Below, in pieces: positions 24,661 to 33,381 of a DNA stretch of 64,000 nt. Made by a program: the position numbers and the translations under genes. The stretch is from Cyclobacteriaceae bacterium (GTDB lineage: Bacteria; Bacteroidota; Bacteroidia; Cytophagales; Cyclobacteriaceae). The first letter of the stretch is position 1. Each line of letters starts with the position of its first letter. The DNA is taken from assembly GCA_019694875.1 (NCBI GenBank), contig JAIBBC010000003.1, positions 372,001-436,000 of the forward strand, written 5' to 3'. The notes under the pieces are model-generated. The model was given only the letters and a program-made list of their open reading frames with translations. It had not been told where the DNA came from and made no database searches.

Positions 24661-27624
24661 TTAAAAGTCAATACTAACACCAATCAAGAATACACGAGGA
24701 CGGGGATAGATATTGTTATCAATACCACCATCAACTTCCGGGTCAATTCCGTCATACTTGGTAATCATAAACGCATTTTGCACGGTCGCACTCACACGTG
24801 CCTTAACTTTTGAAGACAGGAGTTCTTTGAACGTGTAACCTACGCTCATGTTATCCATTTTGAAGAACGAACCGTTCTGAACGTAGTAGTCTGACAACTG
24901 CTGCTGACTAACAAAATTTGTGTCATTGATAGCAGATGGTAGATTGCTCAGGAAACCAAGCTGGTAAACATTATTATAAAATGCGCGGCTCGCGATGTTA
25001 TTGTTGTAAACGTAGTTACCGATGCTGATGCGTCCGGAGAAGGAGAAATCCCAAGCCTTATACGTAACACGAGAATTGATACCCATAAGGTAATCAAATG
25101 TTGGTTTTGCCGGTCGGTAGCGGTTAAGCGTGTTCCCCACCACTGGAACCGGATCACCTGAACGATTTACATAGAGGCCCTCTACAGGTTTACCATTATC
25201 ATCGTAAACCTGCTGATACGTGAAGAATGAGAACGGTGCATATCCAACCTGATGATTTTGAATATTCTGAGCTACACCGATGTTACCGCGATCAAGTCCG
25301 GTAAAGTTAGGATCTTTAACCAGCAACAGATTTGTGATTTCATTCTTCGCATACGTAAAGTTGAAACCGAAATTCCAAGTCAGGTTATCCGTGGCGATTG
25401 GTATTGCCTGCAATCCAATCTCGATACCTTTTGCTTCCATCGATCCGATGTTGGTATCAATAAAGTTCGAGAAGTTTGAACCAGCGGGAACTTTGATGTT
25501 ACTCAACAAATCTGTAGTCTTTTTCAGGTAAACATCGAAGCTACCGGTAATCCGGTTATTAAGGAAACCAAAATCAAGACCAGCATTGTAAGACGCTGTA
25601 GTTTCCCAGTGAATGTTAGCATCATACTCTTCTGGTCGTACAGTTTGCACATACCCACCACCAAATTGATAGTAGGCAGCACTGTCTGACTTGGTATAAA
25701 GCGCCAAGGCCGGATAATCATTTGAAATATCCTGCTGTCCGGTCTTTCCATAACCCAATCTAAGTTTTAAATCAGAAACAGCATTTACATTAGCCAGAAA
25801 GGCCTCATCTTTGATTCGCCATGCCAGACCAACTGCGGGGAAGATTCCTTGTCTGTTGTCCTTGGAAAATCTTGAAGACATGTCGTCACGCAACGTTACA
25901 GTAAGAAGGTAACGATCGTTGAATGAGTAGTTCAGTCTTCCAAACAACGAAAGAAGGTAGTTCTCAGAAGGGTTGTCACCAATGCTTACATTTTCACCTA
26001 AACCGTTAGCATTCCTAAATTTTCTTTCGCGTAAGAAGTGCTGCCATCCATAACCTCCTGTGAAGTCGATTTTATGCAGACCAACCGTTTTGTTGTAGCT
26101 AAAATATAGATCCAACAACTCTGACTTGTTATCCGCAGAGTACGTATTATTTCTGCCAACGGTAGAGATGGTACCGCTGTTATTTACACGTTCGAATTCC
26201 GCATACAGTGGAACTTTGTTGTGACCATCACTAGAAGAATAATCGAGACCAGCATTTACGTGCAACTTGATATCGGGAAACATATGGAGTTTATATTCAA
26301 TCTCTCCATTCGTAATGATCCTGTTAACTTTTGATGTGTTGTCGGTCAGGTTCACTTGCGCTACAGGGTTGGATGTTCCAGAAGCAGCATTTTTGCTGAT
26401 CCAGGATGTATAGCCACCAAAATCATCAGAACCACTTCTTACTGGCTGGGTTGGGTCATAACTGATTGCGCTTCCAACAGCTCCTGCCTCACCAAAATTA
26501 TTATTTACGTGGCTCGCCTTTACATTCACCGAAACCTTTAGGTGATCGTCAAGGAAAGAAGGCGTCAGGCTTAAATTAACAGAGTGTCTTTGTAAGTCTG
26601 TATTTTCAACAATACCCTGCTGCGTGGTGTATCCGTATGAAGCACGGAACGGAATACCTTTAAGGGATCCGGAAGCACTCAGGTTATTGTCGCTCGAAAC
26701 AGCGGTCCTGAAAATCTCCTTCTGCCAATCAGTATTCGCATCGCCCAACAAAGTCAGAGCAGAAGCGTTAATCACACCCGCATCCACTTGCTCATTGACC
26801 ATCTTTCTGTATTCTTTCGCGGTAAGAACATCAAAATACTTGATTGGTGTACTGATCGAAAGCGTGCTGCTGAAGTTATACGTAGGCTTACCCTCTTTTC
26901 CTCTCTTCGTAGTGATGATAATTACACCATTCGATGCACGAACACCATAAATTGCTGTTGCGGAAGCATCTTTCAAAACGGTATAAGTTTCGATATCATT
27001 CGGATTTATCGATGCCAACGGGTTTGCCACTCCTGAAAGAACTGCGCGGTCAACCGGAAAACCATCAATAATGATCAAAGGATCATTGCTGGCATTGAGT
27101 GACGCACCGCTTCTGATGCGAATGGTTGGGTTGCTGCCCGGAGCTCCGGTTCCAGGTGTAACTGCAACACCAGGAATTTTTCCGACAATCAAATCCTGAG
27201 GAGAAGTTATCACTCCGCGGTTAAAATCACGGGTAGATACTGTTGCTAACGCTCCGGTCGCGTCTTTTTTCTCAATTTGGCCATAGCCTACAACAACAAC
27301 TTCGCCCAACTGTGTTACATCGGAGACCATCTGCACTGAAAGAGCGGTTTGGTCGCCAACGGGAACCTCTTGAGAAACCATTCCTACAAATGAAAACACT
27401 AAGGTTGCGCCAGGACTCACGGAGATCGAAAAGTTTCCGTTCGCATCAGAGATCACGCCATTGCTGGTGCCCTTTTCAGCAATGCTAACTCCCGGCATAC
27501 CAGATCCATCGTCTGCCGAAGTTACTTTTCCACTAACAGTTCTGCTCTGTGCCGAGGCAACCGCGGCTGTGAAGATGAGTAGAACCGTGAGATACCTGCT
27601 TAATAACAGATAAAATTTTGTCAT
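24661..27624 (-). CDS. susC: SusC/RagA-type TonB-linked outer-membrane transporter
   Basis: A 987-residue protein. Signal peptide (1-25), carboxypeptidase-regulatory-like domain (about 26-105), TonB-box-like stretch near EVVVVGYG, plug domain (about 120-235, with IRIRSGASLNASNDPLIIIDGFP and DASATAIYGVRASNGVIIITTKRG), then a large beta-barrel ending in VSIDF. The plug signatures are diagnostic of SusC. It imports maltooligosaccharides with SusD in this locus (context). It is the first gene of a minus-strand operon of seven genes reaching to 14788, and a perfect LacI-type palindrome lies 150 bases upstream. Confidence 0.95.
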   Translation of the reverse strand: MTKFYLLLSRYLTVLLIFTAAVASAQSRTVSGKVTSADDGSGMPGVSIAEKGTSNGVISDANGNFSISVSPGATLVFSFVGMVSQEVPVGDQTALSVQMVSDVTQLGEVVVVGYGQIEKKDATGALATVSTRDFNRGVITSPQDLIVGKIPGVAVTPGTGAPGSNPTIRIRSGASLNASNDPLIIIDGFPVDRAVLSGVANPLASINPNDIETYTVLKDASATAIYGVRASNGVIIITTKRGKEGKPTYNFSSTLSISTPIKYFDVLTAKEYRKMVNEQVDAGVINASALTLLGDANTDWQKEIFRTAVSSDNNLSASGSLKGIPFRASYGYTTQQGIVENTDLQRHSVNLSLTPSFLDDHLKVSVNVKASHVNNNFGEAGAVGSAISYDPTQPVRSGSDDFGGYTSWISKNAASGTSNPVAQVNLTDNTSKVNRIITNGEIEYKLHMFPDIKLHVNAGLDYSSSDGHNKVPLYAEFERVNNSGTISTVGRNNTYSADNKSELLDLYFSYNKTVGLHKIDFTGGYGWQHFLRERKFRNANGLGENVSIGDNPSENYLLSLFGRLNYSFNDRYLLTVTLRDDMSSRFSKDNRQGIFPAVGLAWRIKDEAFLANVNAVSDLKLRLGYGKTGQQDISNDYPALALYTKSDSAAYYQFGGGYVQTVRPEEYDANIHWETTASYNAGLDFGFLNNRITGSFDVYLKKTTDLLSNIKVPAGSNFSNFIDTNIGSMEAKGIEIGLQAIPIATDNLTWNFGFNFTYAKNEITNLLLVKDPNFTGLDRGNIGVAQNIQNHQVGYAPFSFFTYQQVYDDNGKPVEGLYVNRSGDPVPVVGNTLNRYRPAKPTFDYLMGINSRVTYKAWDFSFSGRISIGNYVYNNNIASRAFYNNVYQLGFLSNLPSAINDTNFVSQQQLSDYYVQNGSFFKMDNMSVGYTFKELLSSKVKARVSATVQNAFMITKYDGIDPEVDGGIDNNIYPRPRVFLIGVSIDF

Positions 27625-28023
27625 ACGGTTTTAGGTTAGAGTGTAGAGTTATGTTTAAAGCCAAAAAATGTATTGAACCGGTTAGAGAGCAAGGCATTTT
27701 TTACGGCAACCAATTTTGCTTGTTAATCACTCATTCACAACAAAATCCTTGGAATAAATGCAGGAAACGTATCCGCAAACGTTTGCGAAATTTTGACGTT
27801 AGACAAATCATTTCAACGCATTTTCGAATCAGCGCGATACCGATTCGTTACGGTTCAGTCACATGAAATTTCTTTAGCCAATGGCATCTAACAGAAAGCG
27901 TTCTCACCATCTTCAACTCAATGCATTTGCGCAGGTCTCAAATTCAGGTCTTTTTCGCGAACTGCCCTCCATTTTCAATCGGTTGTGCAACAAGTTGCGG
28001 TGCAATTGCAGTATATTTGTTTT
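27625..28023. promoter_or_regulatory. Divergent regulatory region between susC and the LacI-family gene
   Basis: A 399-base AT-rich spacer without a supported gene. It holds the perfect palindrome at 27774-27787. Closer to the regulator gene lie an imperfect GTTG-TG-CAAC palindrome (27982-27991) and a perfect TGCAATTGCA palindrome (28001-28010), which could serve autoregulation. Both promoters should be here, but no promoter boxes with correct spacing could be assigned. Confidence 0.6.
27774..27787. promoter_or_regulatory. LacI-family operator (perfect palindrome) upstream of susC
   Basis: CGCAAACGTTTGCG is a perfect 14-base palindrome with the central CG and AAACGTTT core typical of LacI/GalR operators. 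It lies 150 bases before the susC start and 237 before the LacI gene. Variants occur at 1172-1185 and 29127-29140, each in front of another glucan-degrading gene. Confidence 0.75.
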
Positions 28024-29061
28024 ATGAGATACATTCAGGTAACGATCAAGGACATTGCACGCGAACTCGGCATTTCCCCCTCCACTGTTTCGAGAGCTCT
28101 AAAAGATCATCCCGATATCAGCCCGGAAACCAAAAAAGCTGTGAACGCCCTGGCGGAAAAGCTTAACTATCAGCCAAATATCGTGGCGCTAAGCCTCCGC
28201 CAGAGTAAAACCAATACCATCGGGGTTATCATCCCGGAGATCGTTCACTTCTTCTTCTCCACCGTCATCAGCGGTATCGAAGATGTGGCTTACAGTGCCG
28301 GTTACAATGTCATTCTGGCGCAATCCAACGAGTCGCTGCAGCGTGAAAAAACGGATATCAAAGCACTTTTTAACAGCCGTGTTGATGGCATGTTGATGTC
28401 AATTTCCCGTGAAACAACCAATTTTGACCACATCGAGGCCATTTTGTCGAAGGGTGTTCCGATCGTATTTTTTGACCGGGTACACAATAGCCCCCAGTCG
28501 AGCAAGGTTATCGTTGATGACTTTGAAGGCGCAAAAGAAGCCACACTGCACCTGATCGAACAGGGCTGCAAACGTATTGCTCACCTGGAAGGACCACCGA
28601 ATCTGGCCATCAGCAAGCAACGCCTCGAAGGCTACAAAACAGCCCTAAATCAGCATAAAATGCCCATTTATCCGGAATTGATCGTCTCCTGCCCTTCAGG
28701 AACCATCGAGGAAGGAAAAGAAGCTACGGAAAAGCTTATGGCGCTCAAAAACCCGCCAGACGGCATTTTTTCAACTAATGACCCTGCTGCTATGGGTTCC
28801 ATGCAGGCTATCAAAGAGAAAGGCCTCAAAATCCCGAAAGACATCGCGGTGGCCGGATTCAGCAACTGGTTCTTCAGTTCGCTGATGGACCCGCCTTTGA
28901 CAACTGTCGACCAGCCAGGTTTTGAAATGGGTCAGGAAGCTGCCCGCCTTCTCATCCGGCATATCGAGATGAAGGATAAGGACAATGCAGAACTTACTTC
29001 GGAGACTAAAGTTCTGAAAACACGACTTATCGTTAGAGCGTCATCGCTTAAGAAGAAATAG
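28024..29061 (+). CDS. LacI/GalR-family transcriptional regulator
   Basis: A 345-residue regulator. The start at 28024 (MRYIQVTIKDIARELG) is preferred because it puts the helix-turn-helix (TIKDIARELGISPSTVSRAL) at the N-terminus; a possible start 39 bases upstream only adds a non-family extension. A hinge helix region (KAVNALAEKLNYQPN) leads into a periplasmic-binding-protein-like effector domain (NTIGVIIPEI, FFDRV, GIFSTNDPAAMGSMQAIKEKG, VAGFSN). The gene is divergent from the starch operon and precedes the GH31 gene, so it probably senses a maltose-related sugar. Repressor or activator role is not decided by the sequence. Confidence 0.93.
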   Translation: MRYIQVTIKDIARELGISPSTVSRALKDHPDISPETKKAVNALAEKLNYQPNIVALSLRQSKTNTIGVIIPEIVHFFFSTVISGIEDVAYSAGYNVILAQSNESLQREKTDIKALFNSRVDGMLMSISRETTNFDHIEAILSKGVPIVFFDRVHNSPQSSKVIVDDFEGAKEATLHLIEQGCKRIAHLEGPPNLAISKQRLEGYKTALNQHKMPIYPELIVSCPSGTIEEGKEATEKLMALKNPPDGIFSTNDPAAMGSMQAIKEKGLKIPKDIAVAGFSNWFFSSLMDPPLTTVDQPGFEMGQEAARLLIRHIEMKDKDNAELTSETKVLKTRLIVRASSLKKK

Positions 29062-29126
29062 AAATAAGGGGTTAGGGATTGGGCATCAGCGAAAGATGCA
29101 ATCACCCCTATGAGTTCGCAAGAACC

Positions 29127-29140
29127 CGCAATCGTTTTCG
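29127..29140. promoter_or_regulatory. Candidate LacI-family operator upstream of the GH31 gene
   Basis: CGCAATCGTTTTCG matches the susC palindrome at 12 of 14 positions. It sits in the 149-base gap between the LacI gene and the GH31 start, 71 bases before the latter, suggesting the GH31 transporter operon has its own regulated promoter. Weaker than the other two sites. Confidence 0.42.
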
Positions 29141-29210
29141 GAATTTCATCCAATCCTGCGTATGGTTAACCGGCCTAATTGCACTTACTTTAGGTGAAAT
29201 TAACCTCTTC

Positions 29211-31613
29211 ATGCCTTCTAACTTCCTTAGCCAGACCGCTGGTACTATTACCGAATGGAAAAAATCTGCGTCCGGAATCGCAGGTAAAACCACCAGTGGA
29301 CTATTCAAAATCGAATTTTATTCTGAATCAACAGTACGGATTGTAAATACCCGAAACGATTCATTCAATGATTTTTCATATTCGGTGATCGCTGCTCCCC
29401 GATCGATTTCATTTGACGTGCATGAAACGGAAAACTCGATTGAGCTTCACACGCCTTCGCTGAAAGTATTTATCACTAAAACAGTCTTCTCGGTTTCATT
29501 CAAAACAATCGCGGACGAACTAATAAATGAAGACGATCCGTTGGGCACGCGCTGGAACAGCGGCCAGGTTGCTACGTACAAGAAACTTCAGGAGGGCGAA
29601 CGATTCATCGGGCTCGGTGAAAAGAATGGTCCGCTCGACCGAAAGGGTCGCGGGTATGTAAACTGGAACACCGACAATTTTGGTTATAGTCCGGATGCCG
29701 ATCCGCTATACAGTTCCGTTCCTTTTTATATCGGCATCCATCACAAAGTTGTTTACGGCATCTACTTCGACAACAGTTCACGTACTCAGTTTAACTTCGG
29801 TGCCTCGAATGATCGATTCGCCAGCTTTTCAGCGGATGCGGGCGACATGAACTACTATTTTATTGGAGGCAATTCGGTAGGTGAAATCATAACCTCGTAC
29901 ACTGAACTCACGGGGCGCATGCCGTTGCCTCCACTGTGGAGTATCGGTTATCAACAGTGCCGTTATAGTTATTATCCTGACCGCGAAGTAATCAGCATTG
30001 CAGAAAACTTCCGCGAACGCGACTTTCCTGGCGATGCAGTTGTGCTCGACATTCATTACATGGATGCCTATAAAATCTTCACCTGGGATCCGAAGACTTT
30101 TCCCGATCCGAAGTCGATGATTAAAAAATTAAAAGAGCATGGATTTGAGGTGGTGGTGATGTGCGATCCGGGAATCAAAATTGAAGATGGTTATGAACCG
30201 TACGAATCGGGAAAGAGTGAAGGCATCTTTATAAAGTATCCGGATGGAAAGGAATATTCTGGACAGGTTTGGCCGGGATGGTGCCATTTCCCCGACTTCA
30301 CAAATGCAAAAACGCGCGAGTGGTGGGGTAAGCATTTTAAAGACTACGTTGAACTAGGCGTAGAAGGTTTCTGGAATGACATGAATGAGATTGCCACGTG
30401 GGGCAATATGCTTCCAGATGTAATTGAATTTGAAATGGATGGCAGGAAGGGAACGGCACTTGAAGGCCGCAATCTTTTCGGCTTCATGATGTCGCGAAGC
30501 ACATACGAAGGCACTAAGAAACTATTGAAGAACAAGCGACCGTTCAACCTCACGCGTTCAGCATTTGCCGGAGCCCAACGCTATACGGCTGTATGGACAG
30601 GCGACAATGTTGCGTACGATGCTCACATGCTTGCCGGTGTGCGACTGGTTAACAGTATGGGATTGTCCGGATTGGCATTCACCGGCTATGATATCGGTGG
30701 ATTTGTTGGCAATGCCGATGAGAAACTGTTTGCGCGATGGATGGCGATCGGGGCCTTCTCTCCGTTCTTCCGCGGCCATTCAATGATTAACAGCCGCGAC
30801 TCCGAACCCTGGTCGTACGGGGAAAAGGTTGAAGAAATCTCCCGCAACTTTATGAAACTCCGATACAGGCTTATGCCTTATTTGTATTCGCTGTTTTATG
30901 AAGCAAGTCAAAACGGTTTGCCGATCAATCGCAGTTTGGCGATCGACTTTACGTTTGACGACTTGGTATATGATCACCGGTATCACAACCAATACTTATT
31001 CGGGCCGTCAATCCTGGTAGCGCCAGTTGAAAGTTCAAAAGACCTCGTAAAAGTCTATCTGCCGGAAGGCGAATGGCATGATTTGTTCACGGATCAGCAT
31101 CATGCGGGCAGCCGCGAAATTGTGGCCGATTGTCCGATAGAGCAATTGCCTGTATTTGTAAGAGGATCTGCCATTATCCCGATGCGCGAGCGTGCCGGTG
31201 TTAATACGCGCGATTATGGAGATACGCTGGAAGTCCATCTCTATAAAGGAATGCACGTAAACACATTCACGCTCTATGACGATGACGGATCATCTTTTAA
31301 CTACGAGAAGGGCAATTACGCGAAACGTAATATTTCGTATAACCCGATTCAAAGTTCGTTAACATTGTCATCAACCGAAGGCAGCTACACTACCCCGTAT
31401 AAAAAACTAAAGTTGTACTTCCACGGATTTACGGACTTGAATTCGGTGAAAGTGAACTATCAGGAAGTAAACATCGAATTCGGTGAATACCGGTTTGTTC
31501 AACCAATATCAAACTACGATCCGGTTGGTACCATGCCGGAGGGTTTGAAAATCAATTCATTGAAGTATATTGTTACTAACTATTCCCCCGATCAGCTTGA
31601 AATAAGCTGGTAG
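29211..31613 (+). CDS. GH31 family alpha-glucosidase
   Basis: About 800 residues with the start at 29211 (MPSNFLSQTAG); an earlier in-frame start would add 44 residues not typical of the family. The N-terminal beta-sandwich is followed by the catalytic barrel with nucleophile Asp390 in WNDMNE and acid/base Asp465 in WTGDN. Other landmarks are PLPPLWSIGYQQCRYSYYP and AGVRLVNSMGLSGLAFTGYDIGGF. C-terminal beta domains complete the usual GH31 layout. These enzymes release glucose from the non-reducing ends of malto- or isomaltooligosaccharides. No signal peptide is evident from the chosen start, so a cytoplasmic location is likely. It probably forms an operon with the transporter gene 19 bases downstream. 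Confidence 0.93.
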   Translation: MPSNFLSQTAGTITEWKKSASGIAGKTTSGLFKIEFYSESTVRIVNTRNDSFNDFSYSVIAAPRSISFDVHETENSIELHTPSLKVFITKTVFSVSFKTIADELINEDDPLGTRWNSGQVATYKKLQEGERFIGLGEKNGPLDRKGRGYVNWNTDNFGYSPDADPLYSSVPFYIGIHHKVVYGIYFDNSSRTQFNFGASNDRFASFSADAGDMNYYFIGGNSVGEIITSYTELTGRMPLPPLWSIGYQQCRYSYYPDREVISIAENFRERDFPGDAVVLDIHYMDAYKIFTWDPKTFPDPKSMIKKLKEHGFEVVVMCDPGIKIEDGYEPYESGKSEGIFIKYPDGKEYSGQVWPGWCHFPDFTNAKTREWWGKHFKDYVELGVEGFWNDMNEIATWGNMLPDVIEFEMDGRKGTALEGRNLFGFMMSRSTYEGTKKLLKNKRPFNLTRSAFAGAQRYTAVWTGDNVAYDAHMLAGVRLVNSMGLSGLAFTGYDIGGFVGNADEKLFARWMAIGAFSPFFRGHSMINSRDSEPWSYGEKVEEISRNFMKLRYRLMPYLYSLFYEASQNGLPINRSLAIDFTFDDLVYDHRYHNQYLFGPSILVAPVESSKDLVKVYLPEGEWHDLFTDQHHAGSREIVADCPIEQLPVFVRGSAIIPMRERAGVNTRDYGDTLEVHLYKGMHVNTFTLYDDDGSSFNYEKGNYAKRNISYNPIQSSLTLSSTEGSYTTPYKKLKLYFHGFTDLNSVKVNYQEVNIEFGEYRFVQPISNYDPVGTMPEGLKINSLKYIVTNYSPDQLEISW

Positions 31614-31632
31614 GTTCCTAACCTAACACAGT

Positions 31633-33381
31633 ATGTCATCCATCTCCAGTACAAACAAACCCCGGTTAAGCTTCTGGCAAATCTGGAACATGAGCTTCGG
31701 GTTCCTCGGCATTCAGTTTGGATTCGCGCTGCAGAATGCCAACACCAGCCGGATTTTTGAAACGCTTGGCGCGGATACTGATAACCTTGCAGTCTACTGG
31801 CTTGCCGCTCCGATAACGGGTTTGATCGTTCAGCCAATTATCGGCTTTTATAGCGACCGCACATGGCACAAGACCTGGGGACGCAGACGTCCGTATTTTA
31901 CTGTCGGTGCAATTCTGGCATCGATAGCACTTTGTCTGATGCCTAATTCATCACTGTTATGGATGGCCGTTGGCGTGCTGTGGATCATGGACGCATCAAT
32001 CAACATTAGCATGGAGCCGTTCCGCGCATTTGTTGGCGATATGCTTCCACCCTCACAACGTACCGGTGGGTTTGCCATGCAGAGTTTCTTTATCGGGCTT
32101 GGAGCCGTTGTAGCATCGGCACTACCGTGGATGTTTTCCAACTGGTTCGGGATCACCGATAATTCCACCGGGATAACAAGTGCAGTTAAATATTCTTTTT
32201 ACATCGGAGCATTTATGCTGCTCTCATGTGTACTCTGGACGGTTTTTACAACAAAAGAATATCCGCCATCCGAGGAATCGGAAGCAAACCTGACGAAACG
32301 TGAAAAAAGAAAAATTGACAACGAACCGAAGTACCGCAAAAAGTTCTTCGATATCGGACTGATTTTGCTACTGATCAGCGTTGCCCTGGGCGCGTTGATC
32401 TATTTCTTCAAACTCGAAAAAGAGCTTTACGTATTAGCATTCGGGTTTGCATTATTTGGAGTCGTTCACCTGTTGTCATCGATTTACATCAGTCAGGGTC
32501 GCTCGTATCTCGGCATTGTAAGTATTGTGAAAGACTTTAACACCATGCCCAAGACGATGGTGCAATTGGCAGCGGTGCAGTTCTTCTCGTGGTTCGCGTT
32601 ATTTGCTATGTGGATTTATACGACTTCCGCCACCACCAGTCACATGTACGACATGAAGCTGAGCAATGACAACGTAAGCTACTTATATGCGCATACTGAA
32701 CAAATTCCGAAATCCGTTTACGACAGTTTAAAAACTTCCAAGGAGGCCATACAAACGGAATTCAAAAAGCTTGAAAATTTCAAAACTGAAAAGGAGACAC
32801 AAATCAACATCAAAGTCGCAGGTTTCTTCCTCGATAAAAAAGTTGCCCCAAAATTACAGGCGGATGTCGTTGACCGTTTGAAGCATATCAAAACGCAGTA
32901 CGACAGAGGTGGCGACTGGGTCGGGTTTTTATTCGCGATCTACAATGGCATTGCCGCACTTGCAGCAATTTGTCTTCCGTTTTTAGCCAGAGTAACGAGC
33001 AGAAGAATAACTCACCTCATTGCGCTTACATGTGGCGCTGCCGGGCTTATCTCGTTTTACTTTATTTCAAACCCCGACAATCTTTGGGTATCGATGATTG
33101 GCGTTGGAATCGCATGGGCAAGTATTCTCTCAATTCCGTATGCTATGCTGTCTGGGTCCCTTCCTGCAGAAAAAATGGGATACTACATGGGCGTTTTCAA
33201 TTTCTTTATTGTGATTCCGCAGATTGTAGCGGGAACTTTACTGGGTTTTATGCTGAACAATCTGTTTAGCTACCATTCAATTTATATCTTAGTGGCAGGT
33301 GGAATCTCGATGCTGATTGCCGGCTTACTATGTTTGCGCGTTCGGGATGAAGATGAAGTTGTGATAAAACAAAAAGTATGA
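31633..33381 (+). CDS. SLC45-like MFS sugar (maltose) transporter with extra helical insert
   Basis: A 582-residue, 12-helix MFS protein. The start LSFWQIWNMSFGFLGIQFGFALQNANTSRIFE and the loop 2-3 motif SDRTWHKTWGRRRPY are characteristic of the SLC45/GPH-like sucrose/maltose symporter group. An additional hydrophilic, lysine/glutamate-rich, probably helical segment of about 90 residues lies between TM7 (WFALFAMWIYTTS) and TM8 (WVGFLFAIYNGIAALAAI); it is predicted to be periplasmic. It is coupled to the next gene by an ATGA overlap. Import of maltose or malto-oligosaccharide into the cytoplasm for GH65/GH31 is inferred from context. Confidence 0.88.
   Translation: MSSISSTNKPRLSFWQIWNMSFGFLGIQFGFALQNANTSRIFETLGADTDNLAVYWLAAPITGLIVQPIIGFYSDRTWHKTWGRRRPYFTVGAILASIALCLMPNSSLLWMAVGVLWIMDASINISMEPFRAFVGDMLPPSQRTGGFAMQSFFIGLGAVVASALPWMFSNWFGITDNSTGITSAVKYSFYIGAFMLLSCVLWTVFTTKEYPPSEESEANLTKREKRKIDNEPKYRKKFFDIGLILLLISVALGALIYFFKLEKELYVLAFGFALFGVVHLLSSIYISQGRSYLGIVSIVKDFNTMPKTMVQLAAVQFFSWFALFAMWIYTTSATTSHMYDMKLSNDNVSYLYAHTEQIPKSVYDSLKTSKEAIQTEFKKLENFKTEKETQINIKVAGFFLDKKVAPKLQADVVDRLKHIKTQYDRGGDWVGFLFAIYNGIAALAAICLPFLARVTSRRITHLIALTCGAAGLISFYFISNPDNLWVSMIGVGIAWASILSIPYAMLSGSLPAEKMGYYMGVFNFFIVIPQIVAGTLLGFMLNNLFSYHSIYILVAGGISMLIAGLLCLRVRDEDEVVIKQKV

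Noticed and set aside
28012-28019. TATATTTG matches the Bacteroidota -7 box TAnnTTTG just before the LacI start
   Set aside because: It lies only five bases from the start codon and no TTG box has suitable spacing; a leaderless message cannot be argued from this alone.
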